A DNA stretch of 64,000 nt, from contig NZ_NQMO01000002.1 in NCBI RefSeq assembly GCF_002257645.1, positions 62,001 to 126,000 on the forward strand, given 5' to 3'. The notes beneath the pieces are model-generated. The model made no database searches. It was not told where the DNA came from and saw nothing but the letters and a program-made list of their open reading frames with translations. Both the position numbers and the translations under genes were made by a program. Positions within the stretch are counted from its first letter, which is position 1. Every line of letters starts with the position of its first letter. The DNA is from Paenibacillus sp. XY044 (lineage in GTDB: Bacteria; Bacillota; Bacilli; Paenibacillales; Paenibacillaceae). This document shows, in pieces, positions 9,718 to 19,861 of this stretch.

Positions 9718-10401
9718 ATGAAAATTACGTATTATGGTCATTCCTGTGTTGTGGTGGAGGAAGGCGGCCGGAGCGTGATCATCGATCCGTTTCTATCGGG
9801 AAATCCGGCATCGGGCATTGCGCCTGGGGATATCCGCGTGGACGCGGTGCTGCTGACCCATGGGCACTCCGACCATTTCGGCGATGCGCTGGAGATCGCC
9901 AAAGCAAATGATTGTCCGATTGTCGCCGTGTTCGAGCTGGCGGAGTTCTGCCGCAAGAAGGGCGCGAAAACCTTTGCCATGAACATCGGGGGGCAGCAGC
10001 AGTTCGACGGGTTTAAGGTCAAATACACGCTGGCTTTCCACAGCTCCGCGGTACAGGACGGCGATGCGCTGATCTACGCCGGAGAACCGGCGGGCATCCT
10101 GCTCACCATGGGCGGCAAAACGTTCTTCCATGCGGGAGATACGGCTCTGTTCGGCGACATGCGACTCATCGGTGAAATGAATCAAATCGATGCCGCCGCG
10201 CTGCCGATCGGCGACGCGCTGACGATGGGACCGGACGATGCGCTGCTGGCGGCCAAATGGCTGCGGGCGGACCGCGTCATTCCGGTGCATTACAACACCT
10301 TCCCCGCCATTGAACAGAACGGCGCGCTGTTCTGCGACCGTCTTCATCAGGAAGGTATTGAAGGGCATGCGCTTAAGCCGGGAGAGAGCATTGAAATTTA
10401 A
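9718..10401 (+). CDS. Metal-dependent hydrolase, UPF0173 (metallo-beta-lactamase fold)
   Basis: 227 residues with the metallo-beta-lactamase metal ligands HGHSDH at 48-53, later FFHAGDTALFGDM and VIPVHYNTFPAIEQN. Length and motifs match the UPF0173 group (YtkL in B. subtilis), a conserved family of unknown substrate. A GAGGAGG site precedes the ATG. It is 55 bases downstream of the cell wall hydrolase gene, so read-through is possible. Confidence 0.9.
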   Translation: MKITYYGHSCVVVEEGGRSVIIDPFLSGNPASGIAPGDIRVDAVLLTHGHSDHFGDALEIAKANDCPIVAVFELAEFCRKKGAKTFAMNIGGQQQFDGFKVKYTLAFHSSAVQDGDALIYAGEPAGILLTMGGKTFFHAGDTALFGDMRLIGEMNQIDAAALPIGDALTMGPDDALLAAKWLRADRVIPVHYNTFPAIEQNGALFCDRLHQEGIEGHALKPGESIEI

Positions 10402-10497
10402 CCGCTGATCGAAGCGGCTGCTTCGACAGATGACACCCCCCGCCGCATACGGGCATACAGTATCGTAACATTAGCCTATCGGAAAGGCGGGGGTCGA

Positions 10498-10983
10498 TTG
10501 TTTTACCGAATGAGTGAACACAGCGGAGATCTGCCGGCCGGCGAGCTGCAGAAAGCCGTGCAGGGCGAGTACGAGGCGATCCGCAAGGGACGGCGGCTAC
10601 AAGAGCTGGCGCCACCGGACCACCGGATCTATTTCAGCCGCGTAGTCGAAGAGGAACGCCAGGGCCGCCTTGCCGAGCTGACCCGGCTCTATTATGAGCA
10701 TACCGGCTGCTACCCGGTCTTTAACAAGGTGGAAACGCCCAAGGCGTATGTAAACGGACTGAAAGCGACCGTCGATGACGCGCTTGAAGCCGCCTGGAAT
10801 TATTCGGACCTGATGCTTACGGCTGCGGATCCTAAGGTGCAGAAGCTGATGCTCCGCGCGATGAACAGCGAAATGCGCTGGGTTAGCCGGCTTCAGTTTT
10901 TGTACAGCAATTATTTCCACGAGAACGGCGACATGAAGCATAAGGGCACCATCGGCATCGCCGACAAACAGCTTCCCTCTTGA
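10498..10983 (+). CDS. Conserved helical protein, possibly ferritin-like
   Basis: 161 residues from a TTG; an alternative ATG in frame at 10510 would shorten it by four residues. The sequence is predicted mostly helical with EYEAIRKGRRLQELAP near the start and repeated acidic/basic helices such as NSEMRWVSRLQFLYSNYF at the end, suggesting a small helical bundle. I cannot name its role. The AAAGGCGGGGG upstream suits the TTG better than the ATG. Its stop codon lies inside its own terminator. Confidence 0.75.
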   Translation: MFYRMSEHSGDLPAGELQKAVQGEYEAIRKGRRLQELAPPDHRIYFSRVVEEERQGRLAELTRLYYEHTGCYPVFNKVETPKAYVNGLKATVDDALEAAWNYSDLMLTAADPKVQKLMLRAMNSEMRWVSRLQFLYSNYFHENGDMKHKGTIGIADKQLPS

Positions 10984-11003
10984 GATGGGGGAGGCTGTTT
11001 TTT
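10966..11003 (+). terminator. Terminator overlapping the stop codon
   Basis: ACAGCTTCCCTCT pairs with ATGGGGGAGGCTGT around the stop codon TGA, followed by six T. Confidence 0.75.
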
Positions 11004-11411
11004 ATCTTTTGGCAGCATGCGGAAATTTCTGCATGGTTTTTTGCTGTAAATTGGAAAAACACTTGCCGAAATGAATAATTATGCATTTTCCAGAATAATT
11101 ACAATACGCCGCTTTAATGCTTCACTGCAAAACATTTCTTATCACATTCATAAAAAGTTTAAATTGCGCAGAGGTTTAGTGGGTGATAAAATAATATAAC
11201 CAATTCATTTTGAATAATTATCGACGTTTTATAACAAAAAGAAAACCATTCCCCTAAGCAACGAGGATTTCCGCCGTTGTCGCATACCCCATTCCCCTAG
11301 TGAGCACGAAGTAATATTCTTGTAGCCAATGTCGTCATCGTACTGGTTTATTTTGATGTATCTGGATTTACATGCATTTATTTTATTCTGAAGATAGAAA
11401 GGTTGCTTTCC
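11004..11411. other. AT-rich leader region upstream of glutamate synthase
   Basis: About 400 bases, unusually AT-rich for this window. CCATTCCCCTA occurs twice in the same direction at 11246-11256 and 11289-11299, 43 bases apart (about four helical turns). Between them CAACG and CGTTG form a short inverted repeat. These look like regulator half-sites for gltB, but no divergent gltC regulator gene is present here as in B. subtilis. Confidence 0.4.
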
Positions 11412-14400
11412 ATGAGACATACGGTACTTCCCCCTAAGCAGGGACTTTATGATCCGCAGTTTGAAAAAGACGCCTGCGGCATGGGCTTCGTCGCTCATAT
11501 CAAAGGCCGGGCTTCCCATGAGATCGTAGGCCAGGCTCTGACGATGCTCGAGAATATGGAGCACCGCGGCGGGCAGGGCAGCGAGCCCAATTCCGGTGAC
11601 GGGGCCGGGATTATGCTGCAAATTCCTCACCGTTTCTTTGCAGAAGAAGCGGCCCGGATCGGTTTCGAACTGCCTGAACCGGGACAATACGGCGTAGGCA
11701 TGCTGTTCCTTTCCCACGACGAAGCCGTTCGGGAGGCTCATGAGAGCCGGCTCGTCGAAATCATCCGGGAAGAAGGACAGCAGTTCCTGGGCTTCCGCGA
11801 CGTTCCGACATATGACGAGATGCTGGGCAAATCCGCGAAGGAAGCCAAGCCGTACGTACGGCAGATTTTTATCGGACGCAGCATCGACGTGAAGGACGAA
11901 ATGGACTTCGAGCGCAAGCTGTACGTCATCCGCAGACGCGCCGAGCTGGCCATCCGTTATGGCGACGCTCCGCAGGCGGACTCCTTCTACATTTCCAGCC
12001 TTTCGTGCCGGAAGATCGTGTACAAAGGAATGCTCACTACCAATCAGGTAGGGCAGTTCTATTTGGACCTGAGAAACGAACGGGTAGAGACGGCGATCGC
12101 CCTCGTCCACTCTCGTTTCAGCACGAACACCTTCCCAAGCTGGGAACGCGCGCACCCGTACCGCTTCATGATTCACAACGGGGAAATCAACACGCTCCGC
12201 GGCAACGTAAACTGGATGCATGCGCGCCAGTCGCTGTTCAAAAGCGATATTTTCGGAGACGACCTGAATAAGGTCAAGCCGGTCATCAATCCGGACGGTT
12301 CGGATACCGCCATGTTCGATAACACGTTTGAGTTCTTGTATCTGAGCGGACGTTCTCTGCCTCATGTCGCCATGATGATGGTGCCGGAGCCTTGGAACAA
12401 CCATGAAAGCATGGACGAAACGAAAAAAGCGTTTTACGAGTACCACAGCACGCTGATGGAACCGTGGGACGGACCGGCGGCCATGGCGTTCACCGACGGC
12501 GTACAGATCGGTGCCATCCTTGACCGGAACGGACTACGTCCATCCCGTTACTATGTGACAAAGGACGACCTGATTGTTCTTTCCTCGGAAGCGGGCGTAC
12601 TCGACATTCCGGCTGAGAACGTCCTGTACAAGGACCGTCTCCGTCCAGGCAGAATGCTGCTCGTGGACACGAAGGAAGGACGGATCATTTCCGACGAGGA
12701 AGTCAAAGCCCAGATCGCTGCCGAGCAGCCGTACCGCGAGTGGCTCGACGAGCATCTGGTCAATCTGGATGAGCTTCCGGATGCGCCGGAGTTGCCGAAT
12801 CCGAAGCATGACAACGTGCAGCAGCTGCAGCTCTCCTTCGGCTATACGTTCGAGGATCTGCGCAAGGTGCTGGAGCCGATGGCTTCGACCGGCCAGGAAG
12901 CGATCGCCTCGATGGGCTACGACGCGCCTCTTGCGGTGTTGTCCGACAAGCCGCAACGCCTGTACAACTACTTTAAACAAATGTTTGCTCAGGTGACCAA
13001 CCCGCCGATCGACGCGATCCGCGAGGAGATCATCACCGCGACCGGGACGACGATCGGACCGGAGCGGAACCTGCTGCATCCGGAGCCCGAGAGCTGCCGC
13101 CAGATCCGTTTGGATACGCCGGTCCTCTCGAACGAGGACTTCGCGAAGATCCGCCATGTGCACCGTCCCGGCTTCAAGTCAATGACGATTCCGATCTTCT
13201 TTTTGGCAGCCGAGGGTGCGGAAGGCCTCCGCAAGGCGCTCGACGGATTGTGCGAAGCAGCCGATCGCGTCATCAAGAAAGGCCACAACATCCTGATTCT
13301 GTCCGACCGCGGCGTGGACAAAGAGAATGCGGCGATTCCGGCACTTCTTGCCGTATCCTGCCTGCATCATCATTTGATCCGCCAAGGTACACGGACCAAA
13401 GTCAGCATTCTGCTCGAATCCGGCGAACCTCGTGAAGTGCATCACTACGCGCTGCTGCTCGGTTACGGCGTGAGCGCCGTCAACCCGTACCTTGCGTTCG
13501 AAACGCTGGACGACATGATCCAACAGGGGCTGCTGCGCGGCGTATCGCACGAGAAAGCCGTTAAAAACTATATCAAGGCCGCGACGAAGAGCGTGGTGAA
13601 AATTTTGTCCAAAATGGGCATCTCGACGATCCAGTCCTACCGCGGCGCGCAAATCTTTGAAGCTGTCGGCCTGAAAGAGGAGTTTGTCGAGAAGTACTTT
13701 ACCCGTACGCCGTCCCGCATCGGCGGCATCGGTCTCGAAGAAGTGGCGGCCGAAGCGCTGGCCCATCATGACCGTGCCTTTACCGACAAAGACGGAAACG
13801 ACAAGGTACTCGATTCCGGTGGCGACTACCAATGGCGTAAAGACGGGGAAGAGCATCTGTTCAATCCGCAGACGATTCACCTGCTCCAGCAGGCTGTGCG
13901 TACTGGCGATTACCAGGTGTACAAAAAGTACGCGAAGCTCGTTCAGGGCGAAAACGAGAAGCAACTGACGATCCGCTCGCTGCTGAAGCTGAAATCGGTA
14001 GGAGCTCCGCTTCCAATCGAGGAAGTCGAGCCGATCGAGTCCATTATGAGACGCTTCAAGACCGGTGCCATGTCCTTCGGCTCCATCAGCAAAGAAGCGC
14101 ATGAAAGCCTCGCGATCGCGATGAACCGCATCGGCGGCAAGAGTAACACAGGTGAGGGCGGCGAAGATCCGGCGCGCTACATTCCGGATGCGAACGGCGA
14201 TTCCCGCCGCAGCGCGATCAAGCAGGTGGCTTCCGGCCGGTTTGGCGTGACGTCGAACTACCTGGTGAACGCCGACGAAATTCAAATCAAGATGGCGCAG
14301 GGAGCGAAGCCGGGTGAAGGCGGACAGCTTCCGGGCCGTAAAGTTTATCCATGGGTTGCCGAAGTGCGCGGTTCTACGCCGGGCGTGGGCTTGATTTCTC

Positions 14401-16010
14401 CGCCTCCGCACCATGACATTTACTCCATCGAGGATTTGGCGGAGCTGATTTATGACCTGAAGAACTCCAATCCGCGCGCCAACATCAACGTGAAGCTCGT
14501 GTCCGAGGTTGGCGTCGGAACGATCGCGGCCGGGGTGGCCAAAGGCCGTGCCGACATTATCCTCGTCAGCGGTTATGACGGCGGTACCGGCGCATCGCCG
14601 CAGGGCTCCATCCGCCATGCGGGCCTACCTTGGGAGCTGGGTGTTGCGGAAACGCACCAGACGCTCATCCTGAACAACCTGCGTGACCGCGTCGTTCTGG
14701 AAACGGACGGCAAAATGCTGAACGGACGCGACCTGGCTGTCGCAGCGCTGCTGGGTGCCGAAGAGTACGGCTTCTCCACGGCACCGCTCGTAGCCCTTGG
14801 CTGTATCATGATGCGCGTCTGCCAGATGGATACTTGTCCGGTTGGGGTAGCTACCCAGAATCCGGAACTGCGCAAGAACTTCATGGGCGATCCGGCACAT
14901 GTCGTCAACTTCATGAGATTCGTGGCCGAAGATATGCGTGAAATTATGGCAGAGCTCGGCTTCCGTACCATCGAAGAGATGATCGGACGCACGGATTGCC
15001 TGGATGCCGAAGAGGCGAACAGTCACTGGAAGAAGAAAGGCATCGATCTGTCTGTTCTGCTGCACACACCGGAGCTTCCGGAAGGAAGCACGCGCTACCG
15101 CACGAAGACCCAGAACCACGGTCTCGAGGAGACGTTGGATATGCGCGAGCTGCTTAAGCTGGCGGCACCGGCGCTGGAAGACGGAACGCCTGTTACCGGC
15201 GAGCTTTCGATTACAAACGTGGACCGCGCCGTAGGCACGATCCTCGGCAGCGAAGTGACGCGGAAGTACGGGGCAGCCGGCCTGCCGGAAGATACGATTT
15301 CGTTGACCTTTACGGGAACAGCCGGCCAGAGCTTGGGCGCCTTCGTTCCGAAGGGCATCACGCTGACCGTGGTCGGCGACGCGAACGACTACACCGGTAA
15401 AGGGCTGTCCGGCGGGAAGCTGATCGTGAAGCCGTCGCCGAAGTCGACGTTCAAGGCTGAAGAGAACATCATTATCGGCAACACCGCCTTCTACGGGGCG
15501 ACAAACGGCGAGGCGTACATCCGCGGCATCGCGGGCGAACGCTTTGCGGTCCGCAACTCCGGCGTAAATGTCGTCGTTGAAGGCGTTGGCGATCACGGGT
15601 GTGAATACATGACAGGTGGCCGCGTCGTAGTCCTTGGGGAAACGGGGCGCAACTTCGGCGCCGGCATGTCGGGCGGCATCGCTTACGTCTATGATCCGCA
15701 GGGCACGTTCATCGACCACTGCAACCTGGAGATGATTCTTCTGGAGCGTGTGGAGGAAGCGGAGGAAGCTGAAGAACTGAAGAGCCTGATCGAGAAGCAC
15801 GTCAACTACACGGAAAGTTCCGTCGGCGAGCGCGTGCTGGAAGATTGGGAGAACAGCCTCGGCCATTTCGTCCGCGTCATTCCGAAGGATTACAAGCGGA
15901 TGACACAGCAAATCCGCAAGGTTCAGGAGAATGGCCTGAGCGGCGAAGCCGCGCTGCTGGCAGCCTTTGAAGCCAACATGCGCGAGCTTGCGAGAGCAGG
16001 AAGCAACTAA
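11412..16010 (+). CDS. gltB: Glutamate synthase large subunit (ferredoxin/NADPH-GOGAT alpha type)
   Basis: 1532-residue enzyme making two glutamates from glutamine and 2-oxoglutarate. The class II amidotransferase nucleophile is Cys22 in KDACGMGF, so the first 21 residues are a propeptide removed on maturation. The central FMN-binding synthase domain contains [20 protein letters not shown], and Cys1131, Cys1137 and Cys1142 in [15 protein letters not shown] are the expected [3Fe-4S] ligands. The C-terminal part is the GXGXG beta-helix. AGAAAGG at 11396-11402 favours ATG 11412 over an upstream TTG at 11403. No gltD small subunit follows. Confidence 0.97.
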   Translation: MRHTVLPPKQGLYDPQFEKDACGMGFVAHIKGRASHEIVGQALTMLENMEHRGGQGSEPNSGDGAGIMLQIPHRFFAEEAARIGFELPEPGQYGVGMLFLSHDEAVREAHESRLVEIIREEGQQFLGFRDVPTYDEMLGKSAKEAKPYVRQIFIGRSIDVKDEMDFERKLYVIRRRAELAIRYGDAPQADSFYISSLSCRKIVYKGMLTTNQVGQFYLDLRNERVETAIALVHSRFSTNTFPSWERAHPYRFMIHNGEINTLRGNVNWMHARQSLFKSDIFGDDLNKVKPVINPDGSDTAMFDNTFEFLYLSGRSLPHVAMMMVPEPWNNHESMDETKKAFYEYHSTLMEPWDGPAAMAFTDGVQIGAILDRNGLRPSRYYVTKDDLIVLSSEAGVLDIPAENVLYKDRLRPGRMLLVDTKEGRIISDEEVKAQIAAEQPYREWLDEHLVNLDELPDAPELPNPKHDNVQQLQLSFGYTFEDLRKVLEPMASTGQEAIASMGYDAPLAVLSDKPQRLYNYFKQMFAQVTNPPIDAIREEIITATGTTIGPERNLLHPEPESCRQIRLDTPVLSNEDFAKIRHVHRPGFKSMTIPIFFLAAEGAEGLRKALDGLCEAADRVIKKGHNILILSDRGVDKENAAIPALLAVSCLHHHLIRQGTRTKVSILLESGEPREVHHYALLLGYGVSAVNPYLAFETLDDMIQQGLLRGVSHEKAVKNYIKAATKSVVKILSKMGISTIQSYRGAQIFEAVGLKEEFVEKYFTRTPSRIGGIGLEEVAAEALAHHDRAFTDKDGNDKVLDSGGDYQWRKDGEEHLFNPQTIHLLQQAVRTGDYQVYKKYAKLVQGENEKQLTIRSLLKLKSVGAPLPIEEVEPIESIMRRFKTGAMSFGSISKEAHESLAIAMNRIGGKSNTGEGGEDPARYIPDANGDSRRSAIKQVASGRFGVTSNYLVNADEIQIKMAQGAKPGEGGQLPGRKVYPWVAEVRGSTPGVGLISPPPHHDIYSIEDLAELIYDLKNSNPRANINVKLVSEVGVGTIAAGVAKGRADIILVSGYDGGTGASPQGSIRHAGLPWELGVAETHQTLILNNLRDRVVLETDGKMLNGRDLAVAALLGAEEYGFSTAPLVALGCIMMRVCQMDTCPVGVATQNPELRKNFMGDPAHVVNFMRFVAEDMREIMAELGFRTIEEMIGRTDCLDAEEANSHWKKKGIDLSVLLHTPELPEGSTRYRTKTQNHGLEETLDMRELLKLAAPALEDGTPVTGELSITNVDRAVGTILGSEVTRKYGAAGLPEDTISLTFTGTAGQSLGAFVPKGITLTVVGDANDYTGKGLSGGKLIVKPSPKSTFKAEENIIIGNTAFYGATNGEAYIRGIAGERFAVRNSGVNVVVEGVGDHGCEYMTGGRVVVLGETGRNFGAGMSGGIAYVYDPQGTFIDHCNLEMILLERVEEAEEAEELKSLIEKHVNYTESSVGERVLEDWENSLGHFVRVIPKDYKRMTQQIRKVQENGLSGEAALLAAFEANMRELARAGSN

Positions 16011-16092
16011 ACTTCAGCAACGGTTTATTTAAATAGAGAATTCCTATCAACCAAGGTAGAGATTTTCATATTTACGCAATATTTGCTGGAAA

Positions 16093-16144
16093 GGGCATAC
16101 GAAATGTTTTCAATTGGAGACATGAATCGTATGCCCATTTTTTT
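16093..16144 (+). terminator. Strong terminator after gltB
   Basis: A perfect 9-base stem GGGCATACG / CGTATGCCC, a 26-base loop, then a T-rich run. It shows that gltB is monocistronic. Confidence 0.8.
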
Positions 16145-16281
16145 CGACAAAAATAGAACCTGCTTCAAAAAGCTATTGTCCCATTAGACGACAACATCCA
16201 GAAGAGGCTTGGGATATAATAAAAAAGACCTAGTCACTTGGCTGATTCTTGACATTCATAAATTGGAACAGACGTTGCAGT

Positions 16282-16503
16282 ATGAACAAGAGAGTAGCCG
16301 TCGAAATCATTTTGGATAATATGTTGAGTGGAGCGAGGGTATCTTCGATGAGAGATGAGAGAAAGTTCGGTGCCGAGGCCCGGTCAAACCAAGAACTTCC
16401 GGAGCAAACCCAATTGGACATCTTGAAAGTGTTGGAGCAATGCGGGATTCACCCTGATAACTGGAAGCGCTTTGTTCAAAAGATGGAGAAGGGGACCGAC
16501 TAA
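16282..16503 (+). CDS. Small hypothetical protein
   Basis: 73 residues starting MNKRVAVEIILDNMLSG, charged and probably helical, with a C-terminal half (LDILKVLEQCGIHPDNWKRF) that looks like a folded protein. A promoter-like TATAAT at 16215-16220 lies upstream. The ribosome site is weak (GGAACAGA), and a TTG at 16249 in frame is an alternative start. I do not recognise the family. It is separated from gltB by a strong terminator, so it has its own transcript if real. Confidence 0.45.
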   Translation: MNKRVAVEIILDNMLSGARVSSMRDERKFGAEARSNQELPEQTQLDILKVLEQCGIHPDNWKRFVQKMEKGTD

Positions 16504-16666
16504 CGGCCGTTCCGTTTTCCCTTTTTGCGAGGGGGTAGCATGAAACGACAAGGAGGGACAGACAACGTTTTTATCATTCAATTTTAGACAGGAAGGCGTT
16601 ACAGCAGCAGCAGTCTTCCTTATGCTCCGAGAGGGGATCCAGTCGAATTACGGTAACCGAACCCAA

Positions 16667-16706
16667 AAAACCTCAGCCGTCCTTGACCAAGGAAAGCTGA
16701 GGTTTT
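16667..16706. terminator. Bidirectional terminator near the XRE gene
   Basis: AAAACCTCAGC pairs perfectly with GCTGAGGTTTT around an 18-base loop. A-rich and T-rich flanks would serve both the small ORF on the plus strand and the regulator on the minus strand. Confidence 0.75.
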
Positions 16707-16795
16707 GTTTAAGGTTTTCCGCTAATCGCGGTCTGGCTTCTATGAATGAACGTCGATAGACATTTTGTCGTGAGCAAGCCGTTGGGCCGTTCTGC

Positions 16796-17164
16796 TTATT
16801 TCATGGACCGTTCCATCCGTACAAAAGCGATAAAACGTTTGGCTTCGTCCTCAGACAAGCGGCGGCCGTCAATCGTTAAATTGAATTTCTCCAGCAAGTC
16901 CTCGTCCGAAAGCTCCAGTTGATCCACAAAATCCCTGACCTCCGGATCCATAACGATCTTCGGCTGGTTCGTTCGGCCGATCAGATAATCGATGGAAACG
17001 TCAAACTTGTCGGCCAGCTTGGTCAGAATCTCAAAATCAGGTTTACGGCGGTTCTTTTCATAGTGGGAGAGTGCGGCTCGAGTGATGCCTATGGATTGGG
17101 CCAATTCCTCCTGGGTCCAGCCGCGTTGGTCCCGCAGTTCTGCGATGCGATTACCGTGATTCAT
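16796..17164 (-). CDS. XRE-family transcriptional regulator
   Basis: 122 residues. The N-terminal 60 form a Cro/CI-type helix-turn-helix: RIAELRDQRGWTQEELAQSI followed by ITRAALSHYEKNRRKPDFE. FDVSIDYLIGRTNQP closes the domain as in SinR/Xre-type repressors, and the acidic C-terminus probably mediates oligomerisation. It is divergent from the gene at 17386, and the spacer holds two near-palindromic sites (17258 and 17293) that are good operator candidates. AGGAGG precedes the ATG. Confidence 0.92.
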   Translation of the reverse strand: MNHGNRIAELRDQRGWTQEELAQSIGITRAALSHYEKNRRKPDFEILTKLADKFDVSIDYLIGRTNQPKIVMDPEVRDFVDQLELSDEDLLEKFNLTIDGRRLSEDEAKRFIAFVRMERSMK

Positions 17165-17257
17165 GAATTAACCTCCTCCGAATACCTGAAAAAAATGCAT
17201 TGAGTTGGAAACAAATTGTCGCAAATACAGATTCATATAGGAAAAAAGTATTGACTA

Positions 17258-17272
17258 GTTACAAAATGTATC
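17258..17272. promoter_or_regulatory. Candidate XRE operator 1 within a promoter
   Basis: GTTACAAAATGTATC, a dyad of form GTTAC-N5-GTATC. It fills the spacer between TTGACT (17251-17256) and TAAAGT (17274-17279), 17 bases apart, of a plus-strand promoter for the gene at 17386. Binding there would block polymerase. The identical 15-mer recurs at 19904-19918. Confidence 0.55.
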
Positions 17273-17292
17273 GTAAAGTGAAAATTGGAAAT

Positions 17293-17307
17293 GATACCAT
17301 TTGTATC
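17293..17307. promoter_or_regulatory. Candidate XRE operator 2
   Basis: GATACCATTTGTATC, a perfect GATAC-N5-GTATC dyad centred 35 bases from operator 1 in the same divergent spacer. Confidence 0.5.
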
Positions 17308-17385
17308 AATTGTTGAGACGGATCGTATCTTTTAGCAGTATAAGGCGTTTTCCCGATTTTCATACCATGAGGCAGGAATAATCCG

Positions 17386-17820
17386 ATGAATATGTTAACA
17401 GCACATGGCATACATCTTCAAACGTATATGTATATCCATCAGGTCGGGGACCAGACGGTTTTTCTGCATCGGACCCGTCCTGTCATCTTGTGGGAATACG
17501 AGCCCAGCCGTATGGTGATCATCTGCGACTTGGATCTTCCCGTCGTGCCCGAGCTCAGGCTTGGGTTTATCATTCACGCTCCTAACGCCCCGGCCCGCCA
17601 GGTGTATGGCCGCGTAGCTTGGAAAGAAAGCAGTATCTCCTTTAAGGCCCACCAGTACGGCATTCTCATCGAATCCCCGCAGCAGGAGCCGGCACAGCGC
17701 ATGACAAAACACCACAACCGCCCGCAGCGAGGCGGCCGAGCGGCCTCCACACCGTATGAAAGTCCCTGTGACCACGACAATTTCCCCGGCCCAGGACACC
17801 ATTTAGATATCAAAGCATAA
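17386..17820 (+). CDS. Hypothetical protein, possibly a degenerate PilZ-like domain
   Basis: 144 residues. The segment LRLGFIIHAPNAPARQVYGRVAW followed by HQYGILIE has the beta-rich rhythm seen in PilZ domains, but the c-di-GMP-binding RxxxR motif is not visible, so the assignment is only a suggestion. The last 45 residues are rich in His, Pro, Arg and Gly and look disordered. ATG codons at 17386 and 17392 both fit. Its promoter contains a candidate XRE operator, so it is probably repressed by the divergent regulator. Confidence 0.6.
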   Translation: MNMLTAHGIHLQTYMYIHQVGDQTVFLHRTRPVILWEYEPSRMVIICDLDLPVVPELRLGFIIHAPNAPARQVYGRVAWKESSISFKAHQYGILIESPQQEPAQRMTKHHNRPQRGGRAASTPYESPCDHDNFPGPGHHLDIKA

Positions 17821-17969
17821 AATCTTACGTTTTTTCGTAATGGGATACAGACATTTTACACTATTTATCAAAGGGCTGCATAGTGCTTTTGCTTTAAAAA
17901 GGCTGAAGTATAAGCCTGTCATTTGATCGTCCGGTTGGACTTATATTGAGAGCGGAGGATGGATCAGTC

Positions 17970-18038
17970 ATGGGACGTATGTTGACCTTGGATTTCCGGA
18001 TGCAGGTGCTTCAAAGGGACGAGGATATTCACTCATGA
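17970..18038 (+). CDS. Possible 22-residue leader peptide of the sugar transferase gene
   Basis: ATG at 17970 follows GCGGAGG (17952-17958) and opens a 22-codon frame beginning MGRMLTLDFRMQ. Its TGA at 18036-18038 overlaps the ATG of the sugar transferase in the arrangement ATGA. That overlap plus the strong ribosome site suggests translational coupling. The peptide has no recognisable function of its own. Confidence 0.42.
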   Translation: MGRMLTLDFRMQVLQRDEDIHS

Positions 18039-18715
18039 GCAGCATGAATCCGCTGAACAAAACTGTGGACGTCGGCAAGCCCATCCCGATAACCCCCCGG
18101 AGAGACAAGATTTTGTACCTTTGGGCCAAACGCGCCCTGGATATTTGTTTATCGTTTCTAGGGCTGATTTTTTTGTCTCCGGTATTTCTCGCCATCGGCT
18201 TGCTCATCAAGCTGGAAGACCCTAAGGGCGCGGTGTTTTTCTCCCAGACCCGTGTCGGCCGCGGAGGCAAAACGTTTAAGATGTACAAATTCCGGTCGAT
18301 GGTCAGCGGAGCCGAGCTGATGCTCGGCAATTTGATCCAGCAAAATGATGTGGCGGGCGCAATGTTCAAAATGAAAAACGATCCGCGGGTCACCCGTGTC
18401 GGCCGGTTCATACGCAAAACGAGCATTGATGAGCTGCCCCAGCTTGTGAATGTGCTGAAAGGAAATATGAGCCTGGTCGGGCCAAGACCGCCTTTGCCGC
18501 GGGAGGTCAGCGACTATACCTCCTACGATATGCAGAGGCTGCTCGTTGTTCCGGGCTGTACAGGTTTGTGGCAGGTCAGCGGAAGAAACCACGTGGGGTT
18601 TCAGGAAATGGTTGAGCTGGACCTCAAATACATAAATGAGCAGTCGATATGGATGGATATGATCATCATTTGTAAAACGGTCAAGGTGCTGTTCGGCGCG
18701 GATAATGCGTACTAA
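18035..18715 (+). CDS. Sugar transferase, undecaprenyl-phosphate glycosyl-1-phosphate transferase type
   Basis: 226-residue membrane enzyme that loads the first sugar phosphate onto undecaprenyl phosphate for exopolysaccharide or wall glycopolymer synthesis. A hydrophobic reentrant helix lies around residues 36-58, followed by the conserved core blocks FKMYKFRSMV, RKTSIDELPQL, GNMSLVGPRPPLPREV and PGCTGLWQVSGR. This is the short single-domain form. The LCP gene 61 bases downstream could attach the finished polymer to peptidoglycan. No other glycosyltransferases are adjacent. Confidence 0.92.
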   Translation: MSSMNPLNKTVDVGKPIPITPRRDKILYLWAKRALDICLSFLGLIFLSPVFLAIGLLIKLEDPKGAVFFSQTRVGRGGKTFKMYKFRSMVSGAELMLGNLIQQNDVAGAMFKMKNDPRVTRVGRFIRKTSIDELPQLVNVLKGNMSLVGPRPPLPREVSDYTSYDMQRLLVVPGCTGLWQVSGRNHVGFQEMVELDLKYINEQSIWMDMIIICKTVKVLFGADNAY

Positions 18716-18776
18716 TCGCTGAGTGTCCAAATGGGCGGGGCGCAGTCGTGTCAATTAGGAAGGTGGCAGATACATC

Positions 18777-19733
18777 ATGAAAAAATGGGTCGTTTCGACC
18801 ATCGCCGTCGTTTCGGTGCTCGTGGTTGGCGTCGCAGGATACGGATTGTATATTTATCATTCGGTAAAAGCGACAGCTAACGAAATATATGAAAAGCGGG
18901 AGCCGTCCGTTGTACCGGTAACCGTCAGCTCGGATGGCAAGACAGGCGGCCAGGCGGATACGTCCAAGAGCAGCGAGAATCCGCCGGCGGTTCAACTGGA
19001 TGAAAGAGAACCGTTTACCGTGCTGGTTCTGGGCGTGGATCAGCGCGAGAACGATCCGGGACGCTCGGACTCAATGATTCTGCTGACGGTAAACCCGGCC
19101 AAGCACAGCATTCTGATGTTCAATATTCCGCGTGACACGCGGACCGAAATCGTCGGTCACGGAACGACAGACAAGATCAACCATGCTTACGCTTTTGGCG
19201 GCGTGAACATGTCGGTTGCGACGGTAGAGCATTTCCTCGGTTATCCAGTCAACTATTACATCAAGGTCAATATGGAGGGCTTTGCCAAGATGATCGATTT
19301 GCTCGGCGGGGTGGAAGTGAACAATCCGTTTGCCTTCCAATATGAGGGGCATGATTTCAAGCAGGGAGATTTGAAGCTGGACGGCTCGGAAGCGCTGGCC
19401 TTCTCCCGGATGCGGTATGACGATCCCCGCGGGGACTTGGGACGAAATGCAAGGCAGCGGGAAATTTTGGAGCAGGTGATCAATAACGCCCTCAAAATCT
19501 CCAATGTGGTAAAAGTCGAATCCCTCCTTAACCAGGTGGGCGACAGTGTTAGAACCGACATCACTTTCGACAATATGAAGACATTCGTGACCGATTACCG
19601 CTCCGACCTGAAGAGTATTGAACAGGTCGAAATCAAGGGCCAGGGAAAGATGATCAACGGGATTTGGTACTACATGGTCAGCGATGAGGAGCGGCAGCGA
19701 ATCCATAATGTGATCAAAGAGCATTTACAATAA
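18777..19733 (+). CDS. LCP-family (LytR-CpsA-Psr) glycopolymer transferase
   Basis: 318 residues. N-terminal membrane helix at about 5-27, a short linker, then the extracellular LCP domain from about residue 78: VLVLGVDQRENDPGRSDSMI, IPRDTRTEIVG and GDLKLDGSEALAFSRMR contain the Asp and Arg residues that bind the polyprenyl pyrophosphate head. These proteins move wall teichoic acid or capsule from the lipid carrier to peptidoglycan. Co-transcription with the sugar transferase is likely. Confidence 0.93.
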   Translation: MKKWVVSTIAVVSVLVVGVAGYGLYIYHSVKATANEIYEKREPSVVPVTVSSDGKTGGQADTSKSSENPPAVQLDEREPFTVLVLGVDQRENDPGRSDSMILLTVNPAKHSILMFNIPRDTRTEIVGHGTTDKINHAYAFGGVNMSVATVEHFLGYPVNYYIKVNMEGFAKMIDLLGGVEVNNPFAFQYEGHDFKQGDLKLDGSEALAFSRMRYDDPRGDLGRNARQREILEQVINNALKISNVVKVESLLNQVGDSVRTDITFDNMKTFVTDYRSDLKSIEQVEIKGQGKMINGIWYYMVSDEERQRIHNVIKEHLQ

Positions 19734-19737
19734 GAGG

Positions 19738-19768
19738 CAGGCGTGGCTTGATGTCACGCCTGTTTTTT
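19738..19768 (+). terminator. Terminator after the LCP gene
   Basis: CAGGCGTG pairs with CACGCCTG, followed by six T. A second hairpin (AGCCCCACGTGGTGGGGT, near 19815-19835) followed by a T-rich stretch lies downstream. Confidence 0.75.
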
Positions 19769-19861
19769 CATTTCCGGGGTACGTACCAAAGCCTCAAAAC
19801 CGGAATTGATGCAAAAGCCCCACGTGGTGGGGTTATTTTTCGACGAAAACGGTCAGTTTCC

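Noticed and set aside
13179..14618. 479-codon minus-strand frame inside gltB
   Set aside because: Antisense shadow of a conserved gene, without start signals or family features.
16540..16587. 15-codon ORF after a GAGGGGG site
   Set aside because: Too short to judge and without conserved features; could not be told from chance.
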